Source: Flavobacterium phragmitis (GTDB taxonomy: Bacteria > Bacteroidota > Bacteroidia > Flavobacteriales > Flavobacteriaceae). Taken from it: DNA of 64,000 nucleotides. The translations under genes and the position numbers were made by a program. This document shows positions 7,908 to 16,380 of this stretch, in pieces (the first letter of the stretch is position 1; every line of letters starts with the position of its first letter). The DNA is taken from the NCBI RefSeq assembly GCF_900112575.1, contig NZ_FOMH01000003.1:434001-498000 (forward strand). Direction: 5' to 3'. Under the pieces are notes generated by a model. The model was not told the DNA's origin, did no database searches, and saw nothing but the letters and a program-made list of their open reading frames with translations.

Positions 7908-10205
7908 TTAGTCTTTTATTTCAAAACCACCTTGCAAACCTTTATCAGAACTTCCTCCAACCATAATTTTAAAAGTTCCAGGTTCAACCAAATAAGTTCC
8001 CTCGTTGTTATAAAATCCTAATTCTTTATCCGTTAAAGTAAAGTTTACGGTTTTAGTTTCTCCTTTTTTCAGATTAACCAATTCAAAACCTTTCAATTCT
8101 TTTATCGGACGCACAATACTTGCATATTCATCATGAATGTATAATTGAACAACCTCTTTCCCATCATAGTTTCCAGAGTTTGTAACCTCAACACTCACCT
8201 GAACTTTTTCTCCTTTTGCAAAAGCAGTTTTATTAATTTTCAGATTTTTATAATCGAATTTAGTGTAGCTTAAACCAAAACCAAACGGAAACTGAGGTGT
8301 TTTTTCTACATCCATATAATGCGACCAGAAAACGTTTTTATCACTATCAACTGGTCTTCCTGTGCTGTATTTGTTATAATAAATTGGCACTTGTCCCACA
8401 TTTCTTGGAAACGACATTGGCAGTTTTCCACTTGGGTTATAATCGCCATATAAAACCTGTGCCACAGCATTTCCAGTTTGAGTTCCCAAATGCCAAGCTT
8501 CTACAATTGCCGGCACATTCTCTGCAGCCCACGGAATACTCAACGGACGACCGTTATTTAAAACCAAAACCACATTTGGATTTACTTTATAAATTTCTTC
8601 TAATAATTCTTGTTGTAAGCCTGGTAAATTCAAATCGGTACGGCTTCTTCCTTCACCGCTTTGGAAACCATATTCACCTAAAACCATTACCACAACATCT
8701 GCATTTTTTGCGGCTGTTTTTGCTGCTTCAAATCCGCTTTTGTCTGTGGTGTTGAAAACTGTTTCCGTTAAGAAAGTAGCTTTTTGTTTTAATAAATCTG
8801 CTCCTTTTTCAAAAACCAATTGATTGTCTTTGTATTGTTGCATTCCTTCTAAAACCGAAACTGCAGTATCATCAGAAGCTGCAATTCTCCAGCTTCCTAA
8901 AGGACTGTTTTTATCATTTGCCAAAGCTCCAATCAAAGCAATCTTTTGTCCTGATTTCTTTAACGGAAGTAAATTCTTTTCATTCTTTAATAAAACGATC
9001 GATTTTTTCGCCATGTCCAAAACGCCTTCATTATTGGCTTTACTTCCAACCACTTCTTTTTCACGTTTTTCATCGCAATATCTGTACGGATCATCAAATA
9101 ATCCCAATTCAAATTTCACACGAAGAATTCGGCGAACGGCATCATCAACCAAAGATTCTTTTACTTTTCCTGATTTTACCAAATCAACCAATTTTGCCAC
9201 ATACAAATACGATTCCATATCCATATCAGAACCCGCAACTACAGCTTTTGCAGTTGCATCGGCTTCGTCTTTTGCATAACCATGTGCAATCATTTCGCGA
9301 ATCGAAGCGTAATCAGAAATTACAAATCCGTCAAACTTCCATTTTCCTTTCAAAATATCTCTTTGCAAGAAGACATTTCCAGTTGCAGGAACACCATTTA
9401 ACGTATTAAATGAATTCATAAATGTACGAACTCCCGCATCAACAGTGGCTTTAAAAGGTGGCAGAACCGAATTGTACAATTTAGAGTTACTGATATCTAC
9501 AATATTATATTCCAAACCGGCTTCAACATAACCATAAGCAGCAAAATGTTTCGCACAAGCCGCAATCGTATTTACTTTAGCCAAATCGGCAACCGTTTCT
9601 CCCTGAAAACCTTTTACTCGGGCATAAGCCACTTTGCTTCCTAAATATGGATCTTCTCCCGCACCTTCCATCACACGTCCCCATCGCGCATCATTTGCCA
9701 CATCGACATTGGGTCCAAAAGTCCAATTAATTCCAGACGCCGAAGCTTCATCTGCCGCAATTGCCGCCGATTTCTTAATCGCTTCTAAATCCCAGCTCGC
9801 TGCTTCTGCCAACGGAATCGGACTTAACGTTTTATAGCCATGTATTACGTCAAAACCAATAATTAACGGAATCCCCAAACGAGTTTCTTCTACAGCAATT
9901 TTCTGAACAGCACGAACTTCCTTAACACCACGAACCGTCAGCATCGATCCGACTAATCCTTTTCTTAAATGTTCATATTTTAATTCGGCTGATCCACCTT
10001 TTGGTGCTGGTCCCGTAACATCCCAAAAACCATTATATTGATTCATCTGTCCTACCTTTTCCTCAAGCGTCATCAACGGCAAAAGCAAATCTATACGCTG
10101 CTCAACAGTTTTATTTTTATCCAGATACGGCTTTTTTTGTGCATTCATATTTCCAATCGTAAAAAGGGAAAAGACCCCAATAAATATTATTTTTTTGTTT
10201 TTCAT
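7908..10205 (-). CDS. GH3 beta-glycosidase (BglX-like)
   Basis: A 765-residue periplasmic enzyme with a signal peptide (ends NMNAQ). The N-terminal GH3 TIM barrel has MTLEEKVGQMNQ, WTFGPNVDVANDARWGR and CAKHFAAYG, and the nucleophile Asp298 lies in FVISDYASI. The alpha/beta-sandwich domain begins near VLLKNEKNLLPL and contains LGEYGFQSGEGRSRTDLNLPG. A fibronectin III-like domain closes the protein (VEVTNSGNYDGKEVVQLYI). Length and domain order match BglX-type beta-glucosidases (about 750-765). In this locus it may remove beta-linked glucose or mannose from the non-reducing ends of (gluco)manno-oligosaccharides; which sugar cannot be decided from sequence. Confidence 0.93.
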   Translation of the reverse strand: MKNKKIIFIGVFSLFTIGNMNAQKKPYLDKNKTVEQRIDLLLPLMTLEEKVGQMNQYNGFWDVTGPAPKGGSAELKYEHLRKGLVGSMLTVRGVKEVRAVQKIAVEETRLGIPLIIGFDVIHGYKTLSPIPLAEAASWDLEAIKKSAAIAADEASASGINWTFGPNVDVANDARWGRVMEGAGEDPYLGSKVAYARVKGFQGETVADLAKVNTIAACAKHFAAYGYVEAGLEYNIVDISNSKLYNSVLPPFKATVDAGVRTFMNSFNTLNGVPATGNVFLQRDILKGKWKFDGFVISDYASIREMIAHGYAKDEADATAKAVVAGSDMDMESYLYVAKLVDLVKSGKVKESLVDDAVRRILRVKFELGLFDDPYRYCDEKREKEVVGSKANNEGVLDMAKKSIVLLKNEKNLLPLKKSGQKIALIGALANDKNSPLGSWRIAASDDTAVSVLEGMQQYKDNQLVFEKGADLLKQKATFLTETVFNTTDKSGFEAAKTAAKNADVVVMVLGEYGFQSGEGRSRTDLNLPGLQQELLEEIYKVNPNVVLVLNNGRPLSIPWAAENVPAIVEAWHLGTQTGNAVAQVLYGDYNPSGKLPMSFPRNVGQVPIYYNKYSTGRPVDSDKNVFWSHYMDVEKTPQFPFGFGLSYTKFDYKNLKINKTAFAKGEKVQVSVEVTNSGNYDGKEVVQLYIHDEYASIVRPIKELKGFELVNLKKGETKTVNFTLTDKELGFYNNEGTYLVEPGTFKIMVGGSSDKGLQGGFEIKD

Positions 10206-10299
10206 AGTGTGGTTTAGTTAGTTTTTTCTTTAAGATTCTGAGGTTCTGAGATGCTAAGATTCTAAGTTTTTTTTGGCGTGTCCCGCCGAAAAAGGCGGG

Positions 10300-10371
10300 T
10301 CGGGCTTTCGGCTATATCTTTTGTTCCGTTTCTCTTCACAAAAGGATACCGCCTCAATCCCTCACGCAAAT
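10300..10371. ncRNA. Candidate structured element, copy 1
   Basis: Conserved-looking flanks TTTCGGCTATAT and GATACCGCCTCAATC surround a stem of TCTTTTGT with ACAAAAGGA. A second copy at 31481-31591 keeps similar flanks but has a wholly different stem (TCCCGAT with ATCGGGA). Flank conservation with stem replacement suggests a folded RNA or a mobile palindrome. Which strand acts is unknown, and no match to a named RNA family is claimed. Confidence 0.4.
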
Positions 10372-10391
10372 CGGTTTCAAAAGACACAATC

Positions 10392-10484
10392 TTGTCATTT
10401 CGACTGAAAGGAGAAATCACACTCGGAATTCGACAAAGATTGGCGAATTTCTGTGTGGGACTTCGACTTCGCTCAGCCTGACAA
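10392..10484. repeat. Inverted-repeat (MITE-like) element, partial copy
   Basis: It begins TTGTCATTTCGACTGAAAGG and continues GAGAAATCACACTCGG. The same sequence is found in reverse orientation at the right end of the element at 18366-18499. The right end here (CAGCCTGACAAA) is more divergent. There is no coding capacity. It lies between the GH3 and esterase genes. Confidence 0.65.
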
Positions 10485-10518
10485 AAAATGCGGAAAATCT
10501 ACATTTTAAAATCTAAAA

Positions 10519-11898
10519 TCATTCCGTCATAAAACAAGAAGCCGGCAAATTCGCTTTATTAAACAAATCCGATTGCGTTGTGTTTCCCCATGCAAATCTC
10601 ACTTTTGTTGGAGAAATCACTTTTTTACTTGTCAAAATCACTTCGTTATTTTTAATTGAAGCTTCGGCTGGATAGAAAACTCCATCTGTTCCTGCAACTT
10701 CAAACTGATTGGATTTTTTATCTTTAAAATACAATCCGTCTGCATAGTCAAAAGAGACGGTTGCTTTATTTTTGTCTATCTTAAAGGTTTTAAAAAGTGG
10801 TCCATTAACCAAATTAGAATTGGTTTTATAAATTTCAGCCAAAGCTAAATTCGCCAAACGAATTCCAACCGATTTCTTATTTTTTGGATGAATATCAATC
10901 GTATCCGAAATATCACTGATTACCACCATTCCAGTTTTCGGAACTTCTTTCAAAAGTTTTCGCTGAGAATCTCTTACCGTCACATTCGAAAAGTTATTGC
11001 TTCCGGTCTTAAATGGCGCTATCTGTACATAATAAAACGGAAATTCGTCTTTCCATTCTTTTCTCCAAGATGTAATTAAAGCACCTAATGTTTTATCATA
11101 AACTAAAGAACCAACATTAGATTCTCCCTGATACCAAAGCGTTCCCGCAATTTTAAATCCGATAATTGGGTAAATCATTGCATTGTAAGCACGTCCAGGC
11201 TGTCTTGGTCCATATTCTTGTTCATTGAGTTTTTTAGCGTTTTCTAATAAAACAGGATCGTTATTAACAACTTCAGATGACATCCAGATTTCAGCAGGAG
11301 TTCCGCCCCAATTCGAAGAAATTAATCCGATAGGAACATTTTTTAAATCCTCGCGAAGACGTTTAGCAAAAAAGTATCCAACCGCACTAAAATATTTCAT
11401 GGTTTCAGGAGTTGATTCAGTCCAATTTCCCAATAAATTATTCTGTGGATTTTCGGCTGTCAATTTCGGAACCGTAAAAAATCGGATATTCGGATTTGTG
11501 GCATTTTTAGCTTCTTCTTCTCCCTCGTCAATTCCCCAGCTTACCGACATTTCCATATTAGACTGACCTGAACAAAGCCAGACTTCCCCAATCAAAATGT
11601 TTTTCAAAACCACTTCATTATAACCTTTTATAGAAATCGTAAAAGGTCCGCCCGCTTCTGGAGTTTTAATTGTCAATTCCCATTTTGCCTGATTGCTGGC
11701 AACGGTTTTATATTCTTGATTATTCCAACTCGAAACCAATTTGATTTCTTCTTTTGGATTGGCCCAACCCCAAATTTTCACTTCAGAATTGCGTTGTAAA
11801 ACCATATTGTCTCCAAAGATATTTGGAAGCGAAACATTTGCCATCATAGTACTGGAAATCAACAGAAAGAAAACAAACTTAAATATATTATTTTTCAT
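10519..11898 (-). CDS. Sialate O-acetylesterase-like SGNH esterase
   Basis: A 459-residue secreted protein with a signal peptide ending MMANVS. The family opening VSLPNIFGDNMVLQRNSEVK is followed by a small beta-domain, then the SGNH hydrolase core: nucleophile Ser113 in CSGQSNMEM, the oxyanion segment SSNWGGTPAEIWMS, TLWYQGESN, and a late DTIDIHPKNK supplying Asp and His. The family is named for sialic acid esterases, but in polysaccharide loci members deacetylate plant polymers. With the CE2-like esterase upstream it probably removes acetyl groups from acetylated mannan; this is inferred from context. Its start overlaps the end of the CE2-like gene by 11 bases, so the two are translated from one mRNA. 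Confidence 0.85.
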   Translation of the reverse strand: MKNNIFKFVFFLLISSTMMANVSLPNIFGDNMVLQRNSEVKIWGWANPKEEIKLVSSWNNQEYKTVASNQAKWELTIKTPEAGGPFTISIKGYNEVVLKNILIGEVWLCSGQSNMEMSVSWGIDEGEEEAKNATNPNIRFFTVPKLTAENPQNNLLGNWTESTPETMKYFSAVGYFFAKRLREDLKNVPIGLISSNWGGTPAEIWMSSEVVNNDPVLLENAKKLNEQEYGPRQPGRAYNAMIYPIIGFKIAGTLWYQGESNVGSLVYDKTLGALITSWRKEWKDEFPFYYVQIAPFKTGSNNFSNVTVRDSQRKLLKEVPKTGMVVISDISDTIDIHPKNKKSVGIRLANLALAEIYKTNSNLVNGPLFKTFKIDKNKATVSFDYADGLYFKDKKSNQFEVAGTDGVFYPAEASIKNNEVILTSKKVISPTKVRFAWGNTTQSDLFNKANLPASCFMTE

Positions 11899-12982
11899 TT
11901 AGAAGCTTTTTTAAAAAAGGTCCGTATTGATCTGCCATTACTTTTTGATCTGCCACATCTGGATGTCCTAAACAGCCATTTGGTTTCATTGGTTTAAACT
12001 TAAAAATCAAAATAGGTTTATGCGATTTATCTGTTGCAAAAGCTTGCTTTACTTTGTTAAGACAATCTTCAAAGACCACTGCTCTGTCTCCACCAACCAT
12101 TGGACTGTTTGTAATTACAATTTGTGCTTTTGGATTGTGTTCATAAAGCATTTTTATAAAATTGATATAATTCGAAACGTATTTTTCAGCATTAAAAGGC
12201 AAACGCTCTTTCTTGCCATCTCCACCAGAAAAATCATTAGTTCCCAACGCAATGCTGATAATATCTGGCTGAAAAGCAAAATCATATTTCGGTTTTGAAG
12301 TCTCTTTTGTGAGATATAAATTTTGATAAACGTCTGGCATAATGGCTTCGTCTCTATTTTCATCATTCCAGTTTCGGTAGATTCCGATTCCTGAAACAGA
12401 ACTTGTCAGGTAATCAACATCAATTGCTCTCGAAAGCGTCGGACCATATGCATAATATCCGTTATGGTGATCCATATATTCCCCTTTTTCACAATTAACA
12501 GCATCACTTGCCGCTGCGCAGGTTATAGAATCTCCTATAAATTCTATTTTCTTTTTCTTTTTTGCTGTAATTGAAGTCAGTTTTGCAGTCGTACCTGCAA
12601 ATAAAACCCCTCCCGTATGTGCTTCTGTATTTTTGTATATTTCCAGTTTATGCACTTTATTTGAAGAAGTCGTTTTTATTGGAAAAGATTGTGCCGGGCC
12701 TTTTTCAATTTTAATTTTCCCAAGATATTTTCCATCCAAAACTAAATCAACATAATTATGATGTTCATACGAGTCAACACTTTGCAGTGATATCGAACAT
12801 TCGTTTCCAATGAAATTAAACGAAACTGAAGAAGCAGTTCCTATTAAAACAACATTTCCGTTCTGAAGTTGTTCAATACGACCTTGGTACAAGAAAGTTT
12901 TAGCAGAATTTTGAGTTTGTGAATTCGAAACTACTGAAATCAGCAAAAACGAAATTAAAAGAGTTATTTTTTTGAGAAACAT
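11888..12982 (-). CDS. CE2-like carbohydrate acetylesterase (GDSL/SGNH)
   Basis: A 364-residue secreted protein with a signal peptide ending SNSQ. It has the two-domain layout of CE2 enzymes: an N-terminal jelly-roll (about 25-140) and a C-terminal SGNH domain. The nucleophile is Ser152 in EFIGDSITCA, the oxyanion segment is SIALGTNDFSGGDG, and the catalytic His340 is in LGHPDVADQ. CE2 esterases remove 6-O (and other) acetyl groups from mannose or glucose units. As the first gene of the minus-strand mannan set it leads CE2-esterase-GH3. Mannan as substrate is inferred from the locus. Confidence 0.85.
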   Translation of the reverse strand: MFLKKITLLISFLLISVVSNSQTQNSAKTFLYQGRIEQLQNGNVVLIGTASSVSFNFIGNECSISLQSVDSYEHHNYVDLVLDGKYLGKIKIEKGPAQSFPIKTTSSNKVHKLEIYKNTEAHTGGVLFAGTTAKLTSITAKKKKKIEFIGDSITCAAASDAVNCEKGEYMDHHNGYYAYGPTLSRAIDVDYLTSSVSGIGIYRNWNDENRDEAIMPDVYQNLYLTKETSKPKYDFAFQPDIISIALGTNDFSGGDGKKERLPFNAEKYVSNYINFIKMLYEHNPKAQIVITNSPMVGGDRAVVFEDCLNKVKQAFATDKSHKPILIFKFKPMKPNGCLGHPDVADQKVMADQYGPFLKKLLNEK

Positions 12983-13199
12983 AATTTATTTGTTAAATCT
13001 AAATACGATTCACAAATATATTTGAAATGAATTATTCAGAAAGATACTAAAATGTCAAAATACGATAAAAAAACACCACATAAACACATCATTTGGATGC
13101 CAAATGGTGCACATTCGTACTTTTTAGGGTGTTTTTGTGCTTTTTAAAACAAAATAACGGTTTATCTTTAGCGTTTCAATTTATATAAAACTAAAAAAA

Positions 13200-13709
13200 A
13201 TGAGATCACGCCTACTGTTATTTTTACTTCCTGTTATTTTTCTTTCTTCTTTCACTTTAAAAAAGAAAGAACCTCAAATAGTAGTTCCAAACACTAAAAT
13301 TCAGACCGAAGTAAATCGTGATTCTATTATTTCTTATGCCAAACAATATCTAGGAATTCCCTACAAATATGCCAGCAGTGATCCAAACAAAGGTTTCGAC
13401 TGTTCTGGTTTTGTGAGTTATGTTTTTAAGCACTTTAACCAAACACTTCCTAGAAGTTCCAGCGGTTATAAAAATTTAGGAACGGCTTTAAAACCGGAAG
13501 AATTTAAAGTGGGGGATGTTTTAGTTTTTTATGGATATAAAAACAGAAATGTAGTGGGGCATGTCGGCATCATCTGCGAAGCCAACGGGATGCAGTCCAA
13601 ATTTATTCATGCCTCTTCAGGAAAAGCACAACAAGTGACTATAACAGCGCTTGATACAGAACATTATACCAAACGCTTTTATAAATGTGTTGATGTTTTG
13701 GCTAAATAG
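13200..13709 (+). CDS. NlpC/P60 family peptidoglycan hydrolase
   Basis: A 169-residue exported protein: a signal-like N-terminus (residues 1-20) without a lipobox, a short linker, and a full NlpC/P60 domain (about 40-165). The catalytic triad is visible: Cys68 in FDCSGFV, His121 in VGHVGI and His137 in FIHASSG. Such enzymes cut D-Glu to diamino-acid bonds of peptidoglycan stem peptides. Its last 14 codons and stop lie inside a 218-bp unit that is repeated in tandem immediately downstream. The neighbour on the other strand is a peptidoglycan L,D-transpeptidase, which also supports a cell-wall role. Confidence 0.9.
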   Translation: MRSRLLLFLLPVIFLSSFTLKKKEPQIVVPNTKIQTEVNRDSIISYAKQYLGIPYKYASSDPNKGFDCSGFVSYVFKHFNQTLPRSSSGYKNLGTALKPEEFKVGDVLVFYGYKNRNVVGHVGIICEANGMQSKFIHASSGKAQQVTITALDTEHYTKRFYKCVDVLAK

Positions 13710-13882
13710 TTTTATTATTATTTTTTCACGCAGATTTTGCAGATTATAGCAGATTTAATTAGATCTTTTGCTCACTTCAATAAATAAATCTGTGAACATC
13801 TGCTTAAATCTTTTCAAATCTGCGTGAGATCAACTTTTATTCTTCGGTTAAGAGCTTTAGCAAACTCTCGTCTCTTTGGTAA
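13665..13882. repeat. 218-bp tandem duplication, unit 1
   Basis: Bases 13665-13882 are repeated at 13883-14100 with two differences seen by eye (about 13675 C/G and 13861 C/T). Unit 1 contains the real 3' end of the NlpC/P60 gene, the shared hairpin (CACGCAGATTT with AAATCTGCGTG) and a non-functional copy of the last codons of the L,D-transpeptidase gene. Confidence 0.95.
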
Positions 13883-14054
13883 TATACCAAACGGTTTTAT
13901 AAATGTGTTGATGTTTTGGCTAAATAGTTTTATTATTATTTTTTCACGCAGATTTTGCAGATTATAGCAGATTTAATTAGATCTTTTGCTCACTTCAATA
14001 AATAAATCTGTGAACATCTGCTTAAATCTTTTCAAATCTGCGTGAGATCAACTT
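13710..14054. other. Gap between convergent cell-wall genes: two hairpins and gene-end fragments
   Basis: This 345-base gap exists because of the 218-bp tandem duplication. It holds two identical palindromes (about 13726-13827 and 13944-14045), each with 11-bp arms CACGCAGATTT and AAATCTGCGTG and inner complementary AGATTTAA/TTAAATCT-like segments. Between them lie orphan 3' fragments of both flanking genes. Each palindrome probably serves as a two-way terminator. Confidence 0.8.
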
Positions 14055-14100
14055 TTATTCTTCGGTTAAGAGCTTTAGTAAACTCTCGTCTCTTTGGTAA
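13883..14100. repeat. 218-bp tandem duplication, unit 2
   Basis: The second unit starts with an orphan copy of the end of the NlpC/P60 gene (through its TAG), then the hairpin, then the genuine last codons of the L,D-transpeptidase gene, which ends at 14055. Both base differences from unit 1 are synonymous in the relevant gene frame (CGC/CGG for Arg; TTG/TTA for Leu). Confidence 0.95.
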
Positions 14101-15632
14101 ATATCTTTATAGAAATTTAGTTGTCCGTCACGATCTACCCAAGCCGTAAAATAACCAATATAAACCGGAACTTTTTTCTTCAAAGTATACCAGCTTTCTT
14201 TTCCGGCATGCATGGCTTTATCAATTCGTGCTGGATTCCAAGCTGGATCTGGTTTTAATAACTCAATTGCCAATTCTCTTGGTTTTGCTACACGAACGCA
14301 ACCGTGACTGAAAGCTCTGCTTTCTCTTTCAAATAAACTTTTTGACGGTGTATCATGCAGATAAATATTGCTTGAATTTGGAAATAAAAACTTTACCAAT
14401 CCCAAAGAATTATTTCTCCCAGGAAGCTGACGGACAGAGCCATTATTCCACTCCAAGTTTTTCTTTTGCAAATAATTTTTGTCTCTAGCCATTCCCGGTT
14501 TTATCTCCGATTTTATAATACTCGGCGGAACATTCCAATACGGACTAAAAACAATGTTGCTCATCATTCCACTGAAAACAACTGTTTTTGTCATGGCTTT
14601 CCCCACAACAACTGCCGATGTAAAAGCAATTTTTCCATCTTCAATTATATACAATTTGAACTCCGGAATATTCACTTCAATGTATTTCTGTCCTTTTTCC
14701 AATTCGGGATCAATCCATCTGCAACGCTCCATATTGGCAATAATGGTTTTGATTCTTTCCGAAACCGGAATATTTAAGTCTGTAATATGTTCTTTTAAAA
14801 TACTATTTTTTGGTGCATAGCCATGACGCAATTCATAGTTTTTCATGGCTTTCATTAAAACTGTATCGCAAACCGCGCTTTTAGTATCTTCCTCAAGATC
14901 TTTAGTTACAAAAAGCCTTTCTCTGATTTGAGCAATCACATTGGATGAATCTCCTACTTTCAGACTTTTATAATCTTCTCCGGTTTCAATTGTTTTCCAT
15001 CCTCCTTTTTTCTCTATTTCACGATATTCTTTCAGCGCATCACGAAGTTTGTAATACTGGCTGAACATCTTTTTTTTCTTATCATCCTGTATGGTTGATT
15101 TCTTAAAGATTGAATCTGAAAGTACTTGGTAATTCAGTTTTTTACGAGGTAAAAGCCATTCTAAAGAAACCACTGTTTTTTCGTCAAAACCACCAACTTT
15201 TTCACCGTAATAGTAATATAAATTAGAAAGCAATAAATCGGTATCTTCTTTTGAAAGTTTAGAATTAGCATTGTTATCAAAAACGGAACTTAGTTGTTCA
15301 TTATAAGGAAAATTAGCTTTTAAACCTTCCTGATCCAAGTTTTTGTACTGATTGAATAAGGTGTTACCAAATTCCACTACCCCTTTATTATCCTGCCATA
15401 ATTGAGTGGATTTGTTTTTTTGATACAAGGAAGTCACATCCGTTTTAAATTTTGCCAATTTTGGATAACTTTCATAAAACTTTGCAATGCGGACAGTATC
15501 AATAGTAAGCTTTAATTCCGGGATTTTTTCAACTTTATTTATTACATTTTCTTCTTTCTTATCTGCTTTCGAATTACACGAAAAAACAATCAGAAAAACA
15601 ACTGCGATTAAGGGCGTATACCAAATTTTCAT
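14055..15632 (-). CDS. L,D-transpeptidase, YcbB-like lipoprotein
   Basis: A 525-residue protein with a lipoprotein signal (VFSCNSK, Cys19). The long N-terminal part contains a scaffold and a peptidoglycan-binding-like segment (YKSLKVGDSSNVIAQIRERL). The YkuD catalytic domain spans about 310-490, with the signature SHGCVRV and nucleophile Cys445. Length and layout resemble YcbB-type enzymes, which make 3-3 peptidoglycan cross-links or attach proteins in the periplasm. The last 15 codons lie within the tandem duplication, but the reading frame is intact. Confidence 0.9.
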   Translation of the reverse strand: MKIWYTPLIAVVFLIVFSCNSKADKKEENVINKVEKIPELKLTIDTVRIAKFYESYPKLAKFKTDVTSLYQKNKSTQLWQDNKGVVEFGNTLFNQYKNLDQEGLKANFPYNEQLSSVFDNNANSKLSKEDTDLLLSNLYYYYGEKVGGFDEKTVVSLEWLLPRKKLNYQVLSDSIFKKSTIQDDKKKKMFSQYYKLRDALKEYREIEKKGGWKTIETGEDYKSLKVGDSSNVIAQIRERLFVTKDLEEDTKSAVCDTVLMKAMKNYELRHGYAPKNSILKEHITDLNIPVSERIKTIIANMERCRWIDPELEKGQKYIEVNIPEFKLYIIEDGKIAFTSAVVVGKAMTKTVVFSGMMSNIVFSPYWNVPPSIIKSEIKPGMARDKNYLQKKNLEWNNGSVRQLPGRNNSLGLVKFLFPNSSNIYLHDTPSKSLFERESRAFSHGCVRVAKPRELAIELLKPDPAWNPARIDKAMHAGKESWYTLKKKVPVYIGYFTAWVDRDGQLNFYKDIYQRDESLLKLLTEE

Positions 15633-15733
15633 AAGTAGGAATTTTTATTAAAAGTAAAAAAAAATCTATTAAATCAAAATCTTAAAAAAGCGAATCGTAG
15701 ATATGCTATTTTTATATTATTCGCAAAGTCTCC

Positions 15734-15775
15734 AAAAACAAAAAGCCCCAAACAATTTCTTGTTTAGAGCTTTTA
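15734..15775 (-). terminator. Rho-independent terminator after the DUF1573 gene
   Basis: On the minus strand AAAAGCTCTAAACAA pairs with TTGTTTGGGGCTTTT and is followed by a T-rich tract. It lies 26 bases past the DUF1573 stop. Confidence 0.8.
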
Positions 15776-15800
15776 CCATATAACCAACCTATTAAAAATC

Positions 15801-16217
15801 TTAAATTACCGTACCCTTTAAAGTAAGGATTTTTGGAGTTGTTTCTGCACTTGTTGTCACAGTAACCGTCTTTGTAAACGCTCCTTTGTTTGCTGCATTA
15901 TAAGTAGCAGTAATTTTTCCGGATTTACCAGCCTGAATTGGTTCTTTTGTATAGTCTGTAGCAGTACAACCGCAAGAACCCTGAACATTGGTAATCACTA
16001 CAGCAGTTTTTCCAGTGTTTTTAAATTCATAAACAATTGCTTTTGGAGTTCCTTGTGGAATTTGTCCAACATCAATTGTTTCTGCTTTCCATACAATTGT
16101 AGAAGCTGTAGTTTCTGAAATTGCAGTTTCTGAAACTAGAGATTTTACCGGAGCAATTGCCGAAAAAGACATTAGGCCTAAAGCCAAAGCTAACATCGAA
16201 ATTTTAATTATTTTCAT
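15801..16217 (-). CDS. DUF1573 domain exported protein
   Basis: A 138-residue protein: an N-terminal signal sequence (about 1-23), a Ser/Thr-rich linker, and one DUF1573 domain (about 42-138) with the hallmark GSCGCTATDYTKEPIQAGKSG. DUF1573 is an Ig-like periplasmic or surface domain common in Bacteroidota, with no known enzyme activity. The single-gene transcript has its own promoter-like box and terminator. It is divergent from the histidine kinase gene, so regulation by that system is possible but unproven. Confidence 0.85.
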   Translation of the reverse strand: MKIIKISMLALALGLMSFSAIAPVKSLVSETAISETTASTIVWKAETIDVGQIPQGTPKAIVYEFKNTGKTAVVITNVQGSCGCTATDYTKEPIQAGKSGKITATYNAANKGAFTKTVTVTTSAETTPKILTLKGTVI

Positions 16218-16258
16218 AACGGATATATTAAAATGGTTTATAGTTCATTTTGATATTA

Positions 16259-16266
16259 CAAAGGTA
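16259..16266 (-). promoter_or_regulatory. Likely -7 box of the DUF1573 promoter
   Basis: The minus strand reads TACCTTTG, a full match to the Bacteroidota -7 consensus TAnnTTTG, 42 bases before the start codon. No convincing -33 TTG was found at the usual spacing. Confidence 0.4.
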
Positions 16267-16380
16267 ATTCAGACAAAATCAAAACGCTGTTAACCGCTTT
16301 CAAACGTTTGTTAATGACTTGTTAACCGCCTGTTTTTAGGCTAAAATTGATTAATATTACACTCTCAAAATTGCTTATTC

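Larger units (their letters stand above)
10206..10518. other. Intergenic region holding two repeat elements, no gene
   Basis: This 313-base gap between the GH3 start and the esterase end has no believable gene. It holds, in order: repeated AAGATTCT/GATTCTGAGG stretches at 10230-10265, a small hairpin with arms CCCGCC and GGCGGG at about 10283-10300, a candidate structured element (10300-10371) and half of an inverted-repeat element (10392-10484). A 67-codon frame from 10278 overlaps these repeats and is not taken as a gene. Confidence 0.7.

Noticed and set aside
8297..9409. Three overlapping plus-strand frames opposite GH3
   Set aside because: They are antisense to a well-conserved 765-residue enzyme and show no family signature.
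10278..10481. 67-codon frame in the esterase-GH3 gap
   Set aside because: It is made wholly of repeat sequence (structured element plus inverted-repeat element).
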